Positions 32,131 to 42,701 of a stretch of DNA of 64,000 nucleotides are shown piece by piece. The stretch is from Eutreptiella sp. 'Long Island Sound 2002' (lineage: Eukaryota; Euglenozoa; Euglenophyceae; Eutreptiales; Eutreptiaceae): the NCBI GenBank assembly GCA_964036045.1, contig OZ038386.1, forward strand, positions 16,566,329-16,630,328, written 5' to 3'. The translations under genes were made by a program, and so were the position numbers. The notes under the pieces were generated by a model that saw nothing but the letters and a program-made list of their open reading frames with translations, made no database searches and was not told where the DNA came from. Position 1 is the stretch's first letter. Every line of letters begins with the position of its first letter.

Positions 32131-34371
32131 TGCTGTGGTGGCCACCACTGTCGCATTTTAGGAAAAAGGGAATTTTTCTTGGCCCCTCCTTGGTTTCCAC
32201 ATCTACTTTAAAATACCTATAGTCTCCCTCACACTGAAAAATGGGCGCTCACCATGGCTGGCGTCCTTTTGCTGCTCTGATTGTATCATTTCCTACAGAA
32301 GACTCAGCGCTCATGGCGCTGCCGGGGCTCCTGTGGCTTGGTTGGGTTAGTATGGGAGCATGCCAAACATGTGCAAATGCATCCCTCCCTCCAAGACGCA
32401 GCGTCGACACAACCCAAACGCAAGACACAATATACACACTCGCATGGGTTCTCGTAAACCTGCTGGCGACCTGTGACCTGTCTTAGGGCGAAGGGAGTCT
32501 CAAAAAAATTAAATTTGCCCCTTGCTGGGGTCTTGGTTCTGCTCAGTCTCTCCAGGCACCTGCGTTTCGGCCCGAACACGACCTACTCAGCGAGGCTGCG
32601 CGTGGCTATCTGCAGAGGCAGGAATGGGAGAATTATGGACGAATCCACGCAAAAACGAAGCGACGACACCAAAATCCGTCAAATGACGGCGTAGAATTTT
32701 TCTGAAACGACACACCTGAGCAGAATCCAATTGTGCATCAGAAGCACATTTTTATAGAAATTATAGTCATCTCTGGATTTTTCAAATCCAGAAATTCATA
32801 CGCATAAAATGGCGGCGCGCAGGAGCGGCTCCTAGCGAAGCGCCGGAAAATGGAGAAATAATGGAAGTATAAACGTATGTCTCACGTAGTCTTGAAAATG
32901 ACGAGACACACATTAATAAATAAACATACAGATTCCACCCACATTAATAGAAGCTTCAAAAATTCAAGAATTCGAAAATGAACGAAAAGACTTCAATGAA
33001 TCAGGTATAAACTACAGGTATGTTCGTCTCGCATGCCGCATACACATTGCTCGTCTCGTGTCTCCGTGAACAAGCCTTGTAGCAGCGCTAACAAAGATAG
33101 AGCGCGATAGAGGGATTGATTAAAAAGATTGCAGATGATTAGCGGTCAGATCAGGGTGATTAGACATACACACAAGTGCATAGCAACGTTCTTCGCGTGC
33201 GCCCCTCACTTGCTCTCTCTCCCAGCGGTAGGTAAGGTGAGTAAGCCCAGGCGGGGCCACCCCCTGGTGGAGTTGTGATTGACGCGCAGATGGGCAGGTT
33301 TGCCCACGATTCACGTGCATACTCGTGCATGCACACACGCACTAAAGGGTAGGCCACGCGAAGTGCGCACGGTAAACCTTGTTTGGGCTACCCAGGGGCT
33401 CCTCGGTACGTTCTTTAAGAGAACCTGAGGAGTCCCTTAAAGCTTGCTTGCTTGACAAGGGTAGCTGGTCCTCCAGCGTGTTTGCGGACAGCGTATTATA
33501 GGTCACACTGAGAAGGGTATGATACCTGGAGTGTGGCTTGGTTCCTCCGCCGCAAACGCCCTTTCATTTGCCTCTGTTTTACAGGTGGGCAGGTAGGGTG
33601 ATTGGTGCAGCAGCCCTTTTTTTATGCCCTGCTAAACAAGGGCGCAGATGACACAAACAAGTAACTCCGCTCCGCCTGTGGCAGAGCAGGGAGTCCGACT
33701 TCATCTACATCTGCGCCTTGCACGCGAGAGCACTCCTTCCCTCCAAGCCCTAGCAGGGGAAACGTGTTGTGGCGTCCCCTGTTAGGCCACAGTTGCATAG
33801 CAGCGCTGTGTTCTCTTGTCATTTCACAGGAGGGTCGCTAGGACCCACGACACCTTTGACTTCGCAACGCCCAGTAGAGTGTGCGTGTAGGAGTGGTAGT
33901 CCTGAGTGGGGGCTTGAGCCAGTTGCCCCAGTGCTCGCCCACCAGGATGGTGCCACTGTAGGGTGTGTAGGACCTGTAGTGCGTGTGTCACTGTCCCACC
34001 CGTTTCCTGCAATTTTAGCAGGGTTGGTGGGCTGTGGCAGTGGTTAGGTCAGTGTTTTGGCCACATAGCAAAACGGCGTTTTCATGCCTTCATAGCTTTT
34101 GGCCACCCCTCCCTGTAGTGGACAGATAGGTAGGGAAAACAATACCTGGATTAGTACGCTGGGTATTCCCCAAAGGATTTGCGCCAGCACAGAAATTGGG
34201 CGCTTAGGGGAGGGGAGACCCGGGGCGTACCCCGTGGCATCAATAAGCCAACCCTCCAGTTTTAGCAAGGGCGCAGACTTGGGTATAATTAGGACACCAC
34301 TTCTGCGGCTTGCTCTCAGGACCTTAGGACTAGCACACTCACACATACGCTTTGGCAGGTAAGGGTAAGGT
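32131..34371 (-). other. 3' noncoding module of element B
   Basis: About 2.24 kb between pol and the PPT. The pol-proximal ~900 bp matches the equivalent regions of B-prime and C. It includes the conserved hairpin at 33,493-33,525. No ORF with family-level support was found; short frames on both strands are conserved only as far as the nucleotide sequence is. Confidence 0.7.
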
Positions 34372-37300
34372 TCAGTCCCTAGCTTTAGTCTTGGAGGCAA
34401 GCGTCTCAGCGAGCCTCAGCAACTCACCAAGGTTGTTCTGGGACAAGTAGTCAACCAGAACTGAGTTTAGGCGTCCCTCAGGTAGAACAAATGCAGAGAA
34501 GGGCTCCCAGGTGGCCTCTTCGACTCCAAACCCTTCCCAGAGGGTGAGGAAGCGCCAACCCTGGCGATAGCGGTGGCGTAGGACAGACTTCACCAGGTAG
34601 AAGCCCTCCTTAGCCATCTCCTCCGCGTTCATGTCGGGGAGTTCACCTTCAACTTCCATAGGGCTGGCAGCCCCTTGTAGGTCCAGAGCGGCGATTTCCT
34701 CGTCGTTCAGCTCCCACTCCTCCCCACAGAGGTCTTCAGGATCATGGTAGCGCTTCAGGTGTTGAGCAGCGCACACCAGGGTCCCCCCTGGACGGGGAGA
34801 ACACCGCACGGTGATACGGTGTCCATCCACAGATAGGATCTTGTACGGCCCGAAGTATGGGTCATCGCTGGTAGAGCGTGGCCAGGCGGGTAGTCGACTG
34901 TGGTGCACCAGCACCCAGTCCCCCTCTTGGTAGGTGGCCGGTACACGGTGCTTGTTCTTCTTGTTCCACTGACGCTCCCTCACTCTCTGGAGCATAGCCT
35001 TGGCCTTGTCCACCTTCGCTTGTTGCTCTTGGACCCATTCACCCACAGAAGAATGGGTGTCCTCTGGATAGGGGGCATGTAGGAACCATGCCGGGTGCCC
35101 GAGGAATAGCTCATGGGGCGAGTAGCCAGTCGCTGAACTCTCTTGGGAGTTCATCATCAAGGATATGACGGGGAGTAGTCTCACCCAGTCTCTGGTGCGT
35201 TCAGTTTTGCACCATATCCTGACGTTCTCCTTCAGGACACGAATCTGTCGCTCACATAGGGGGTTGCTCGTGTGAGAGTAGGGAATCCCCGTAGACACCT
35301 GGACATTGAGGGATCTCAGGACCCTCTTGTACCGGCCAGTATCTGAGCGTACTCGTACGTCCTCATCGGAGTCGATCTCCTTGGGCGCCCCATAGACACA
35401 AAACCACTCCTCCAGGAGTATCTTGATAGTCTCCTCCCCGGTAATGTGCTTGGTACATGGGAACACCCTGGTAAACCTGGTCAACCCACAGGTTACCACG
35501 AGGGCGAAGTCATAGCCCCCGAACTTCGGCATCTCCGTGTAGTCCACGTATAGAACACTGTTGGCACAGTGTGGGATCGGCAGGGTCGAGTAGAGACCTC
35601 TGTCCCTGATATCCCCTGGTTTACAGGACCTGCACGGGCACTTGTCCACGATAGGCTGGAGTGTCTTCCGCAGTTGGTCGTCAGTCCACGTAGTCTGGAA
35701 CCACTGCTTGAACAGCCTCAGGGTACGGTCAGCACCCACATGACCACTGGACTCGTGGGTCCACTTCAGCAGCGCTGGGACTCGGTCACTAGGCACCACA
35801 ATACGGTCCTCGTGCCAGAGGTAGCTCTTGTCCCTCTTCCACTGGTCCTGGTTGACCAGGAGGGGTTCAAGGCGTTTCTCCAGGCGCTTGTAGATATCCC
35901 CGAACTCTTTCAGGTACTCCGATTGTTGGAGTCCATCCAGGGGGCGTATCATGGTCATGTTCAGGTCCAGGTGTACGTCCATACGGCTGAACGCCTCCTT
36001 AGCCAGCGCTTCAGACCGGGCACCAATCAGGGCGTCGAAGTTGTTGCGGCTGATGTAGTCGGCACACTCGTTCTTTACTCCCTGGATATGGTGTACCGTC
36101 AGCCGTAGTTGACTGAGGTAGGTCCACCAGCGCCGTAGCTTGGCCTTCTCAGGTGGGGGACCCTTCTGGAAACTGCGGACCGGTTCTTGGTCGCATAGCC
36201 AGACCACAGGGTTACTCCCCAACAGTCGTGCTTGTGAGGATAGCACCAGCATACCCGCGAGCAATTCCTGCTCATAGGTGGAGTAGTTCCCCCTGGCCTG
36301 GTTCCACTTCCAGTTCCAGTGGCCCAGAGGTACTAGGACCCACTTGTCGTCAGGGTAGCTGTGCTTGAGGGTCCCATCTCGGTTGAGACCTTCCGTCCCC
36401 CATTGGGAAATGGCCGAGTCGAAATCCTCCTTCTCTAGTGCTTGCCATTGGAACAACGTTCCACCACCGCCCACATTGCTGGCGTCGGTCACCAGGATAA
36501 TCTCCCCTTGTGCTCTAGGCACGCCCAAGCACTTTGCGTTGGCCACCTTGTCTTTGAGCTCGTCAAACGCTTGTTGCTCTTGTGGGCCCCAGCGCCAAGT
36601 AGTACTCTTCTTGATCAAGTCCGTCAGTACGGCGCTGGTATAGGTGATGTTCTTGATGTGGCGGCGATAGAAGTTGCACGCCCCAATGAAACTGCGTACA
36701 TCATGAAGTCCTTTCTTGGGGTCTTCGTGTCGTACCTTGGCATCCATCAGGGGTTTGGCCTTAGAGGCCGCTGGGGTCCACCACCCATAGCCAACGTCAA
36801 ACCCCAGGTACTGCATGGTCTCCTGCATGAACTCACACTTCTCCAGCTTGAGTCGAGTGTGGTTCTCCTGGCAGACCGCAAAGAACTCACCCAAGAGGAT
36901 TAGGTGATCCTCCTGGGTATTGGTACCGAGGCATACATCGTCGATATGAGCCTCCATCCGGGCACCACGGGATATGAGCTCCTGCACCTTAGGTCTCCTT
37001 CGTAGGATGGACAAGATCTTGTTCATCAGCTCTTGGAATAGAGCGGGTGCGTTAGCCACGCCAAACGGCATGACCTTCCACTTGAACACCCTCCCCTGAG
37101 GGGTGATGAAGGCCAGTAGTTCCTGTGCGTTGGGCGTCAGGTCCACTTGCCAGAATCCGCTTCGCTTGTCCATCTTGGTTTTGTAGCGGCAGGAGGCTAT
37201 CTTCTCCAGGGTAGACTCCATATTGGGAATGGACCCTGAGTGGTTCAACGTCTTCTTGTTCAGCTCTCCATAGTCCACTACCAGCCGTTTGGCTGAAGAC

Positions 37301-39300
37301 CCAGGTTTAGCCACCAGGAAACAGGGGCTGCAGTGTAGGGGGTAGTCCCCGTCCTTGTACTCCAGGACTAGGCCAGCGTCGATACATTCTTGTATCTGTC
37401 GCTCAATCTCATCGGCCTGCTCTTTAGGAGCTGGATAGGGTCTCCTCCGGATCTTGTGACCCACGAACTCGGGTTTCAGCTTGAGGTCCATCTGTACCAG
37501 CTTGTCACATGAGGCTGGAGGGGGTAGTTCTCCGAACACCTCCAGATAGGTCCTTATAAGCTTCTGTACCCGCGGGTCCAATACCTTGATCTTGTCCTCC
37601 ATGTCCTCGTCGGAGTGTAAGTTGCTTGCCCCTTGAATAGACGTCGGGAGGTGGTCCTCCACCGACTCGTCGCCCGCGGTAGTATCCTTCAGCCCTTGGT
37701 AGGCATATAGAAGGTCTTGTTCAACCATCTCCGGTGGACGATGGCAACATAGGCACACTCGAGGGGGTTCACATACACATTCCTCCGAGAGGTCGTCCTC
37801 CTCTGGGGTCCTCACTTGGGCACCCCACACGCTCTTCATGAGCTTAAGATCTACCTCCCTTTGCCAGGTGGTGATCTTCTGTTCGAGGTCCTCCTTCAAT
37901 TGGGATAGGTCTCCCATACGTCCTTGCTTCAATGGCCATGAGCTGCAGGTAGGCTTCGCGTAGCATAGCTCTTTCGCCACCAACTTCCTCTTGGAATCCA
38001 CATACTCCCTGAGCCTGGATCGAGGGTCCAGCTCCTCATCCACGGGGTCTTCCACCCTCATGGAGAGTAGGGGTTTCAGTGGGGCGACGTACTCGGCGTT
38101 CTCCACTTCCTCCACACAGGTCTGCACGAAGAAGGCGTCGTGCTCAGTTTCGTCATCTGAGTGGATAGAGCTAGGTAGCTCAGATAGTCCACACTCAGAG
38201 ACTCCATCAGGTACAGGTACATGGCAGGGTGAGTTGGGGGCGTTGGTGTCGGTCACGACGTACTCATCTCCTCCGGGTGTAGTCTCAACAGCATCTTGAG
38301 GTCGTAGGCGATCCTTCAAGTCACCCAAGGCGAGTCCATCGCTTTCTCGTTGTATAGCCTGGACCAGAGTCGGGTCCAGGTCCTCCCAGGGAATGGAGGT
38401 AAGACCTCCGTCCACCACGCTTAGCATACTCCCCCATCCGGGCTTCCCAATGGGCGTCTTGCGTCCCAGAGGCACGTAGATGGCCTCATCAGGTAACCGC
38501 ACAGAGCTGATAGTCAGCTTGTCAAGGAGGGTTCGCCAGTACTCGTTGCCCCCATGGGCTCCCCAATCGGGGGAACACAGGACCATACGGGAACGTTCCA
38601 GGGCCACCTTGGTCAGCACCTTCCCCAGTTCACTGAACCTGGGGTTCCCGTAGGCCATCCCGAAAGAGGGCCAGTAAAATTTGTAGCTGCAGTTCTTCCC
38701 CTTGCTGCAGTAAAGGCCCAGTACATGTTGCTTGTCGCTGGCGAACAACTCCGGACTTAGGTCTTCTCGAGAGTAACCCAACTCCTTCAGACCTTGGTCT
38801 AGGACTTCCCCCAATAGTGTATAGTCCTCAGTTTTGGAGGCCGCCATCATGTTCGAGGGCTCCTCCTTCGATAGTCTCAGGTAACTCGAGGTATGTTCCG
38901 ACTGCTCCAGTGGCACAGACTCTCTGCCACTGCCGTGGTCCACGTACAGGAGGTAGGGCGCTTGCAGCGTCAGGGATTGTATCTGGGAGTGCTGCACGAA
39001 GAAGTCAGTACCCAGTACAAAGTCGAAGGCCTCAGTGTCCATCACATAGAACCGATGGGCGATAGTCCTGGAGCCCATAGGTACCTCCACTTCACAGTCC
39101 CCGCAGCTGTGCACCACATGTCCATCCCCCATGCGTATAGCGGCGGTGGTCATGGTGTTCTTCAGGCTCCCACAAGGTAAACTTTTCTTGGCCACTATCG
39201 ATATTGTGGCGCCAGTATCCAGTACCCCCCGGTATTCACGTCCCCCTAATCGGATACGTACCCAAAACACCAGGTCTTGGGTGCCACCAGAGCGTCCCCG
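34372..39300 (-). CDS. pol: pol of element B (intact)
   Basis: About 1,642 codons in the gag frame, directly after TGA, with no ATG before the protease. Approximate residue positions, counted from 39,270: retropepsin triad in VLDTGATISIV (18-20); an LFAS...CSPDWG module (170-260); reverse transcriptase with LVVDYGELN (about 663), DKRSGFWQVDL, FGVANAPALF and HIDDVCLGT (about 773); RNase H with LVTDASN (about 923), TYEQELLAG and NECADYISR; integrase with HESSGH and CPCRSC zinc ligands (from about 1,171), VDYTEM (about 1,240), EIDSDEDVR and NPLCERQ (about 1,337); and a chromodomain GWRFLTLWEGFGVEEATWEP (about 1,570). All catalytic residues seem present. The chromodomain probably steers integration to marked chromatin, as known for chromoviruses. 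Confidence 0.95.
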   Translation of the reverse strand, partial: RGRSGGTQDLVFWVRIRLGGREYRGVLDTGATISIVAKKSLPCGSLKNTMTTAAIRMGDGHVVHSCGDCEVEVPMGSRTIAHRFYVMDTEAFDFVLGTDFFVQHSQIQSLTLQAPYLLYVDHGSGRESVPLEQSEHTSSYLRLSKEEPSNMMAASKTEDYTLLGEVLDQGLKELGYSREDLSPELFASDKQHVLGLYCSKGKNCSYKFYWPSFGMAYGNPRFSELGKVLTKVALERSRMVLCSPDWGAHGGNEYWRTLLDKLTISSVRLPDEAIYVPLGRKTPIGKPGWGSMLSVVDGGLTSIPWEDLDPTLVQAIQRESDGLALGDLKDRLRPQDAVETTPGGDEYVVTDTNAPNSPCHVPVPDGVSECGLSELPSSIHSDDETEHDAFFVQTCVEEVENAEYVAPLKPLLSMRVEDPVDEELDPRSRLREYVDSKRKLVAKELCYAKPTCSSWPLKQGRMGDLSQLKEDLEQKITTWQREVDLKLMKSVWGAQVRTPEEDDLSEECVCEPPRVCLCCHRPPEMVEQDLLYAYQGLKDTTAGDESVEDHLPTSIQGASNLHSDEDMEDKIKVLDPRVQKLIRTYLEVFGELPPPASCDKLVQMDLKLKPEFVGHKIRRRPYPAPKEQADEIERQIQECIDAGLVLEYKDGDYPLHCSPCFLVAKPGSSAKRLVVDYGELNKKTLNHSGSIPNMESTLEKIASCRYKTKMDKRSGFWQVDLTPNAQELLAFITPQGRVFKWKVMPFGVANAPALFQELMNKILSILRRRPKVQELISRGARMEAHIDDVCLGTNTQEDHLILLGEFFAVCQENHTRLKLEKCEFMQETMQYLGFDVGYGWWTPAASKAKPLMDAKVRHEDPKKGLHDVRSFIGACNFYRRHIKNITYTSAVLTDLIKKSTTWRWGPQEQQAFDELKDKVANAKCLGVPRAQGEIILVTDASNVGGGGTLFQWQALEKEDFDSAISQWGTEGLNRDGTLKHSYPDDKWVLVPLGHWNWKWNQARGNYSTYEQELLAGMLVLSSQARLLGSNPVVWLCDQEPVRSFQKGPPPEKAKLRRWWTYLSQLRLTVHHIQGVKNECADYISRNNFDALIGARSEALAKEAFSRMDVHLDLNMTMIRPLDGLQQSEYLKEFGDIYKRLEKRLEPLLVNQDQWKRDKSYLWHEDRIVVPSDRVPALLKWTHESSGHVGADRTLRLFKQWFQTTWTDDQLRKTLQPIVDKCPCRSCKPGDIRDRGLYSTLPIPHCANSVLYVDYTEMPKFGGYDFALVVTCGLTRFTRVFPCTKHITGEETIKILLEEWFCVYGAPKEIDSDEDVRVRSDTGRYKRVLRSLNVQVSTGIPYSHTSNPLCERQIRVLKENVRIWCKTERTRDWVRLLPVISLMMNSQESSATGYSPHELFLGHPAWFLHAPYPEDTHSSVGEWVQEQQAKVDKAKAMLQRVRERQWNKKNKHRVPATYQEGDWVLVHHSRLPAWPRSTSDDPYFGPYKILSVDGHRITVRCSPRPGGTLVCAAQHLKRYHDPEDLCGEEWELNDEEIAALDLQGAASPMEVEGELPDMNAEEMAKEGFYLVKSVLRHRYRQGWRFLTLWEGFGVEEATWEPFSAFVLPEGRLNSVLVDYLSQNNLGELLRLAETLASKTKARD

Positions 39301-39309
39301 TCAGAACTC
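39292..39309 (-). promoter_or_regulatory. Probable gag-pol readthrough site (TGA-CGG)
   Basis: Gag ends GAG-TTC-TGA and the frame continues CGG-GGA-CGC-TCT into pol. UGA-CGG is a known leaky stop context in several plant RNA viruses. B-prime keeps the same TGA-CGGGGACGCTC. The intact Pol has no upstream ATG, so readthrough is the simplest way to express it. Confidence 0.75.
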
Positions 39310-41802
39310 CGCGGGACAGGTCACCTCGAACCCCTTGTTCCGCAATTTGCGGGCCATCCTCATGAAACGGCTCCTCTTCTTAGCGTTGCCGTCATCACCA
39401 CCTTCATGCTCACGCTTGGCTCCTTGTTCTTGCTGGGCCTGCGTTTGTGAGCGTGTGGTAGGTCCAGACTGCCCTCCAGAGGGCTCGGAGTTCCCCCCTG
39501 GATTAGGGTTGGGGTTGCCTCCGTTCTTGTCCTTGTTCTTGTTGTCGGTCTGGCGGTTAGCGCCTCCTCCTCGTCCACCTTGACCCTTGTCTTGACCACC
39601 TTGACCACGTCCTTTCGACTTGCCCTTGCCGGAGTCGTTGCCTTTGGCCTTGCCTCCACCTTTGCCTGAGCCTTTGCCAGGATCTTCCCCCTTAAGCTTC
39701 GCCGATAGGCGTTGCTTATGGTAGCACTCATCCTCGTAGTGCTTCCGCTTACCGCAGAATGCACACGTGATGGTGCAGCGGTAATGATCCGGCAGCTTCG
39801 CTTTGGCGCCGGTGTTCTTCTCCTGCTGCTTCCCCTGGACGACGAAGCAGTCTCGCTGCTCGCAGTCAGAGGCGTGCTGCAGGTGGCCCTGCTCATCTCT
39901 GGCATCACACCAGAATAGCTCCTTCACGTTCTCCATGGTACGGGCGTGGGCGTGTTTGGGGGTAGTCCTCTGCCCAGGTCGGGACCCTTGGTACCCTTTG
40001 CCTCCAGAACCTCCACCACCAGGACGGTAGTTGTTCAGGTGCTGGTCGCTCTCCTTCTCCAGCGCCATCTCCAGGAGCAGCACGCATAGATCCTCGTAGC
40101 GGAGGGATCTAGCCTTGCGATCAGCCGTCAAACGGCACTCGTCCGATAGCTCTCGGGGGAGCTTGGCGCACAACCAGAACAGCAGGTCGTCGCTGCTGTA
40201 GGAACCGGGCGTCAGTCGTCCAGCCCAGTGATCCAGGTCAGCCAACAGCTCGGAGACCCTGCCAGGTTTGGGGTTGTTGGGCAGCACGGGCAGGTTCTGG
40301 ATCTCGGCCCTGATGGAGAGGTCGGTTTCGTAGGTTGGGTACTGCCTCTCCAGGGCAACCAACACATCGGCAAAGGTGGCGGAGTTAGTTACGATCTGCC
40401 TGACCTGCTTCTCCAGGTACTTGGTCTTGCAGCACTGCAGGAGCAGGTCGCACTTCACTCGCCCACTCGCGTGGGTTTGGCCGGTCAGTCGTAGGAACCG
40501 GCCAAAGTTCTCAGCGAACTCGCTGATGTCCTTGCCTGTGAACTCAGGCAGGTTCACCACTATCTTGGAGGTGGCAATAGCCTTCGCCTCCTGAGCTCGG
40601 CGTCCTTCAGGGCGTCGGGTCTTCTTCTTCTTCTTCTTCTTCTTCTTACCCTTGGGGTCCTCGGGGTCCACAGGGTCCTCGTCATCTGAGGGCGAAGAAG
40701 AATCCATCGACGGCGGCTCGTCATCGGAGGGGTCACCGCCAAGATCACTAGAGCCATAAGGCTCTACGTCCACCATAGCCCTTAAGGCTGTCAGCCCCAG
40801 CTGGTCCAGCTCGGCCCTCGTCGAGTTCGTCACGTGGCTGTAGGGCGGCTGGGCCGTTCTCGGGACGAATGGACTTCTCGGTATTGCTGCAGGAGTCGGC
40901 ATCGGTCTGCTCCTCAGGCTCCCCAGGGTATTTGTCAACCCTGCCGCCAGGTGGTTAGCCTGTACTCGGTGGGGCAACATTCCCACCGTCGTAGATGACG
41001 CATGGGACGGGATCATCAGGGGCTCCAGCTTCTCACGGATCTCTTGAGTGAGGTCGCCCACGATTTTTGAAGTGGCTCCTCGGAGCACCTCATTGATCTC
41101 CGACCGCGTCAGGGACCTGTTGGAGGATCTTCCCGATCCTCTACTCCTGCCTCCCAGAGACTCTGGTCCTCTCCTCAACCCACTCAAGGGTGCATACCCA
41201 GGTGCATACCCAGGAGCATACCCAGGAACATCCATATAGGTTCCAGTGGCGTGGAGTGGATGGGGATAGTCAGCCGCATACCATCGCGGCGCAGAGCTGG
41301 AAGCCACCGGCTCACTGGCAGTAGTTGCCTCATGGAGCGCAGTGGTAGGTGGGCCCATACCATAGGCGGGGTAGGGAGGCATGCCAGTAAAGCCTGTGCC
41401 CTCTGCCATAGGCGGGTTGGTTGTGGAAGTGGATGTTGCGGCGGCTGGGAGTGTGGTGGCTATGGGAGAGGGTGATGCGTGGAGGCCAGAAGCGCTTGGT
41501 GCGCCTTCGAAGGTAGGGATACTCGTCAGGTCTTGCCCTTGTTCCTCTCCTTCGTCTGCTTCTCCTCCAGCATCCTTCTCGCTCTCGTTCTCTCTCTTCC
41601 TCTTCACAGGCTGAGGCTGAGAGACCACTTCTTCGACAGACAGGGCCCCGAAGGCCGTCTGAAGCCCATCCAGGGAGTCCTCAGCCGTATCCACTGGCCC
41701 ATGTAAGGGCTCCGCCGAAGGTACAGCGCCAGGTGCCGGCCTTGCCGGTGCCTCAGGCGCTGGCGCTGTCTTCACGTCAGCGTCCTCCTTTCCTGGATCC
41801 AT
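39301..41802 (-). CDS. gag: gag of element B (intact)
   Basis: 833 residues from ATG 41,802, 88 bp past the PBS. The first ~330 residues are Pro/Ala/Ser/Gly-rich and acidic, with a short PGYAPGYAPGYA repeat. A Lys-rich tract (about 390) precedes the capsid-like core (IVVNLPEFTGKDISEFAENF ... YETDLSIRAEIQNLPVLP). A Cys-containing segment (CDARDEQGH...CEQRDCF) comes before one CCHC zinc knuckle (CAFCGKRKHYEDEC, residues 680-693). A long Gly/Lys-rich tail ends in a basic FMRMARKLRNKGFEV motif also present in gag of A and C. It forms the virus-like particle and binds element RNA. Confidence 0.95.
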   Translation of the reverse strand: MDPGKEDADVKTAPAPEAPARPAPGAVPSAEPLHGPVDTAEDSLDGLQTAFGALSVEEVVSQPQPVKRKRENESEKDAGGEADEGEEQGQDLTSIPTFEGAPSASGLHASPSPIATTLPAAATSTSTTNPPMAEGTGFTGMPPYPAYGMGPPTTALHEATTASEPVASSSAPRWYAADYPHPLHATGTYMDVPGYAPGYAPGYAPLSGLRRGPESLGGRSRGSGRSSNRSLTRSEINEVLRGATSKIVGDLTQEIREKLEPLMIPSHASSTTVGMLPHRVQANHLAAGLTNTLGSLRSRPMPTPAAIPRSPFVPRTAQPPYSHVTNSTRAELDQLGLTALRAMVDVEPYGSSDLGGDPSDDEPPSMDSSSPSDDEDPVDPEDPKGKKKKKKKKKTRRPEGRRAQEAKAIATSKIVVNLPEFTGKDISEFAENFGRFLRLTGQTHASGRVKCDLLLQCCKTKYLEKQVRQIVTNSATFADVLVALERQYPTYETDLSIRAEIQNLPVLPNNPKPGRVSELLADLDHWAGRLTPGSYSSDDLLFWLCAKLPRELSDECRLTADRKARSLRYEDLCVLLLEMALEKESDQHLNNYRPGGGGSGGKGYQGSRPGQRTTPKHAHARTMENVKELFWCDARDEQGHLQHASDCEQRDCFVVQGKQQEKNTGAKAKLPDHYRCTITCAFCGKRKHYEDECYHKQRLSAKLKGEDPGKGSGKGGGKAKGNDSGKGKSKGRGQGGQDKGQGGRGGGANRQTDNKNKDKNGGNPNPNPGGNSEPSGGQSGPTTRSQTQAQQEQGAKREHEGGDDGNAKKRSRFMRMARKLRNKGFEVTCPAEF

Positions 41803-41890
41803 CTTAGTCCGCCCTTCTGCTTATGTTTGCCTGTACTCGGAGCACTGGTTGTACGGCGCGGGGTCGCTGCCGGTGCACAGAGACAGGCTG

Positions 41891-41903
41891 CCTCTTGCTA
41901 CCA
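41891..41903 (-). promoter_or_regulatory. Primer binding site of element B
   Basis: Minus-strand TGGTAGCAAGAGG directly after the 5' LTR. The first eight bases match the complement of initiator tRNA-Met; the remainder fits with one extra A. The identity of the primer tRNA is less certain than for element C. Confidence 0.65.
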
Positions 41904-42701
41904 GAAACGTTTATAGTGTTTTCAGCACTGTGTTTTGCCTCTCCTGCTGCTTGCTGTTGGTGTAGGGTTTCCTGCTGCTTGTTTTTGGAGATGAAAAGCT
42001 TTGGTTTTGATGAAATACAGTCACTCCAAGTCACTCCAGGATAGCCCAAGCCAATAGTATGCAAAGAGAAGAGGATTCAGGATCAAAGCATGAAGGGCTG
42101 CAGTGTAAACAGTGAAAGATGATTGGATATTCACAGAAACTGCAACTCAGGTCACAAATGAATGCATATTCACAAAGATAGCTGAAGTGTTTTTGGAAAA
42201 GAGTTAGAAAACTGCCTCATGGTCACTCTCTCTCCATAGTGCCATCTCAGGAGATGTGCACTCTTTGTTTTGGGTCCCATATGTGCTGAGGTGGCATGGT
42301 ATGTGGCGATGAGGTCACTGCCATGTCACATGGGATCTTCCTACTTAGCTAGGCTGACCGGGAATTGAACCCAGGACCTCTCAAAAAGAGGTGCCCAGCC
42401 CCCTAGGGTGCATACCACTAGGATAGCTAAGAATTCATGGAAAAACATAGATAAATTCATAGGCTCTACTTTGGGTATGTCAGATCTCAGTTAACTCAGG
42501 AAAAGATGATTGGCTTCACATTGGAAGGGGATTAAGGGCTCCACTCCATATCCTGATTGGGTGTTTGGTTCCATAGGTCAAAATGTGTTATCACCACTTT
42601 TGGTTGGACCAATACTAAGATAAAAATGCATGGATGCTCAGTGCATCTCTAATACAACTAGAGTATGCCTCAAAGCAATGGAAAAGCACTTTTTCTTACT
42701 C
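41904..42701 (-). repeat. 5' LTR of element B (798 bp)
   Basis: Minus strand GAGTAAGAAAAAGTGC ... CACTATAAACGTTTC, followed by the PBS. Same length as the 3' LTR. Contains the tRNA-like segment at 42,351-42,429. Confidence 0.93.
42351..42429 (-). other. tRNA-like segment in 5' LTR of B
   Basis: Same A-box, UUU anticodon-arm and T-arm hairpins as in the 3' LTR copy. Confidence 0.6.

Larger units (their letters stand above)
31325..42701 (-). mobile_element. Element B: intact Ty3/gypsy chromovirus (11,377 bp)
   Basis: Minus strand: 5' LTR 42,701-41,904, PBS 41,903-41,891, gag 41,802-39,301, TGA, pol 39,300-34,372, 2.25-kb 3' noncoding region, PPT and 3' LTR 32,122-31,325. Flanked by a perfect GGGCA duplication. 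Both LTRs are 798 bp and nearly identical, and both reading frames are open. This is the only apparently autonomous copy in the window. Confidence 0.95.

Noticed and set aside
34099-34362. Antisense ORF downstream of pol, with similar translated ORFs at 44,320-44,673 and 14,834-15,016
   Set aside because: The protein similarity is explained by nucleotide similarity of the shared 3' module. Lengths and termini differ and the sense strand is equally open.
42630-42701. N-terminal extension of the integrase ORF starting MDAQCISNTT
   Set aside because: This stretch is the start of element B's 5' LTR read on the opposite strand; the real pol sequence begins at the GGGCA duplication.
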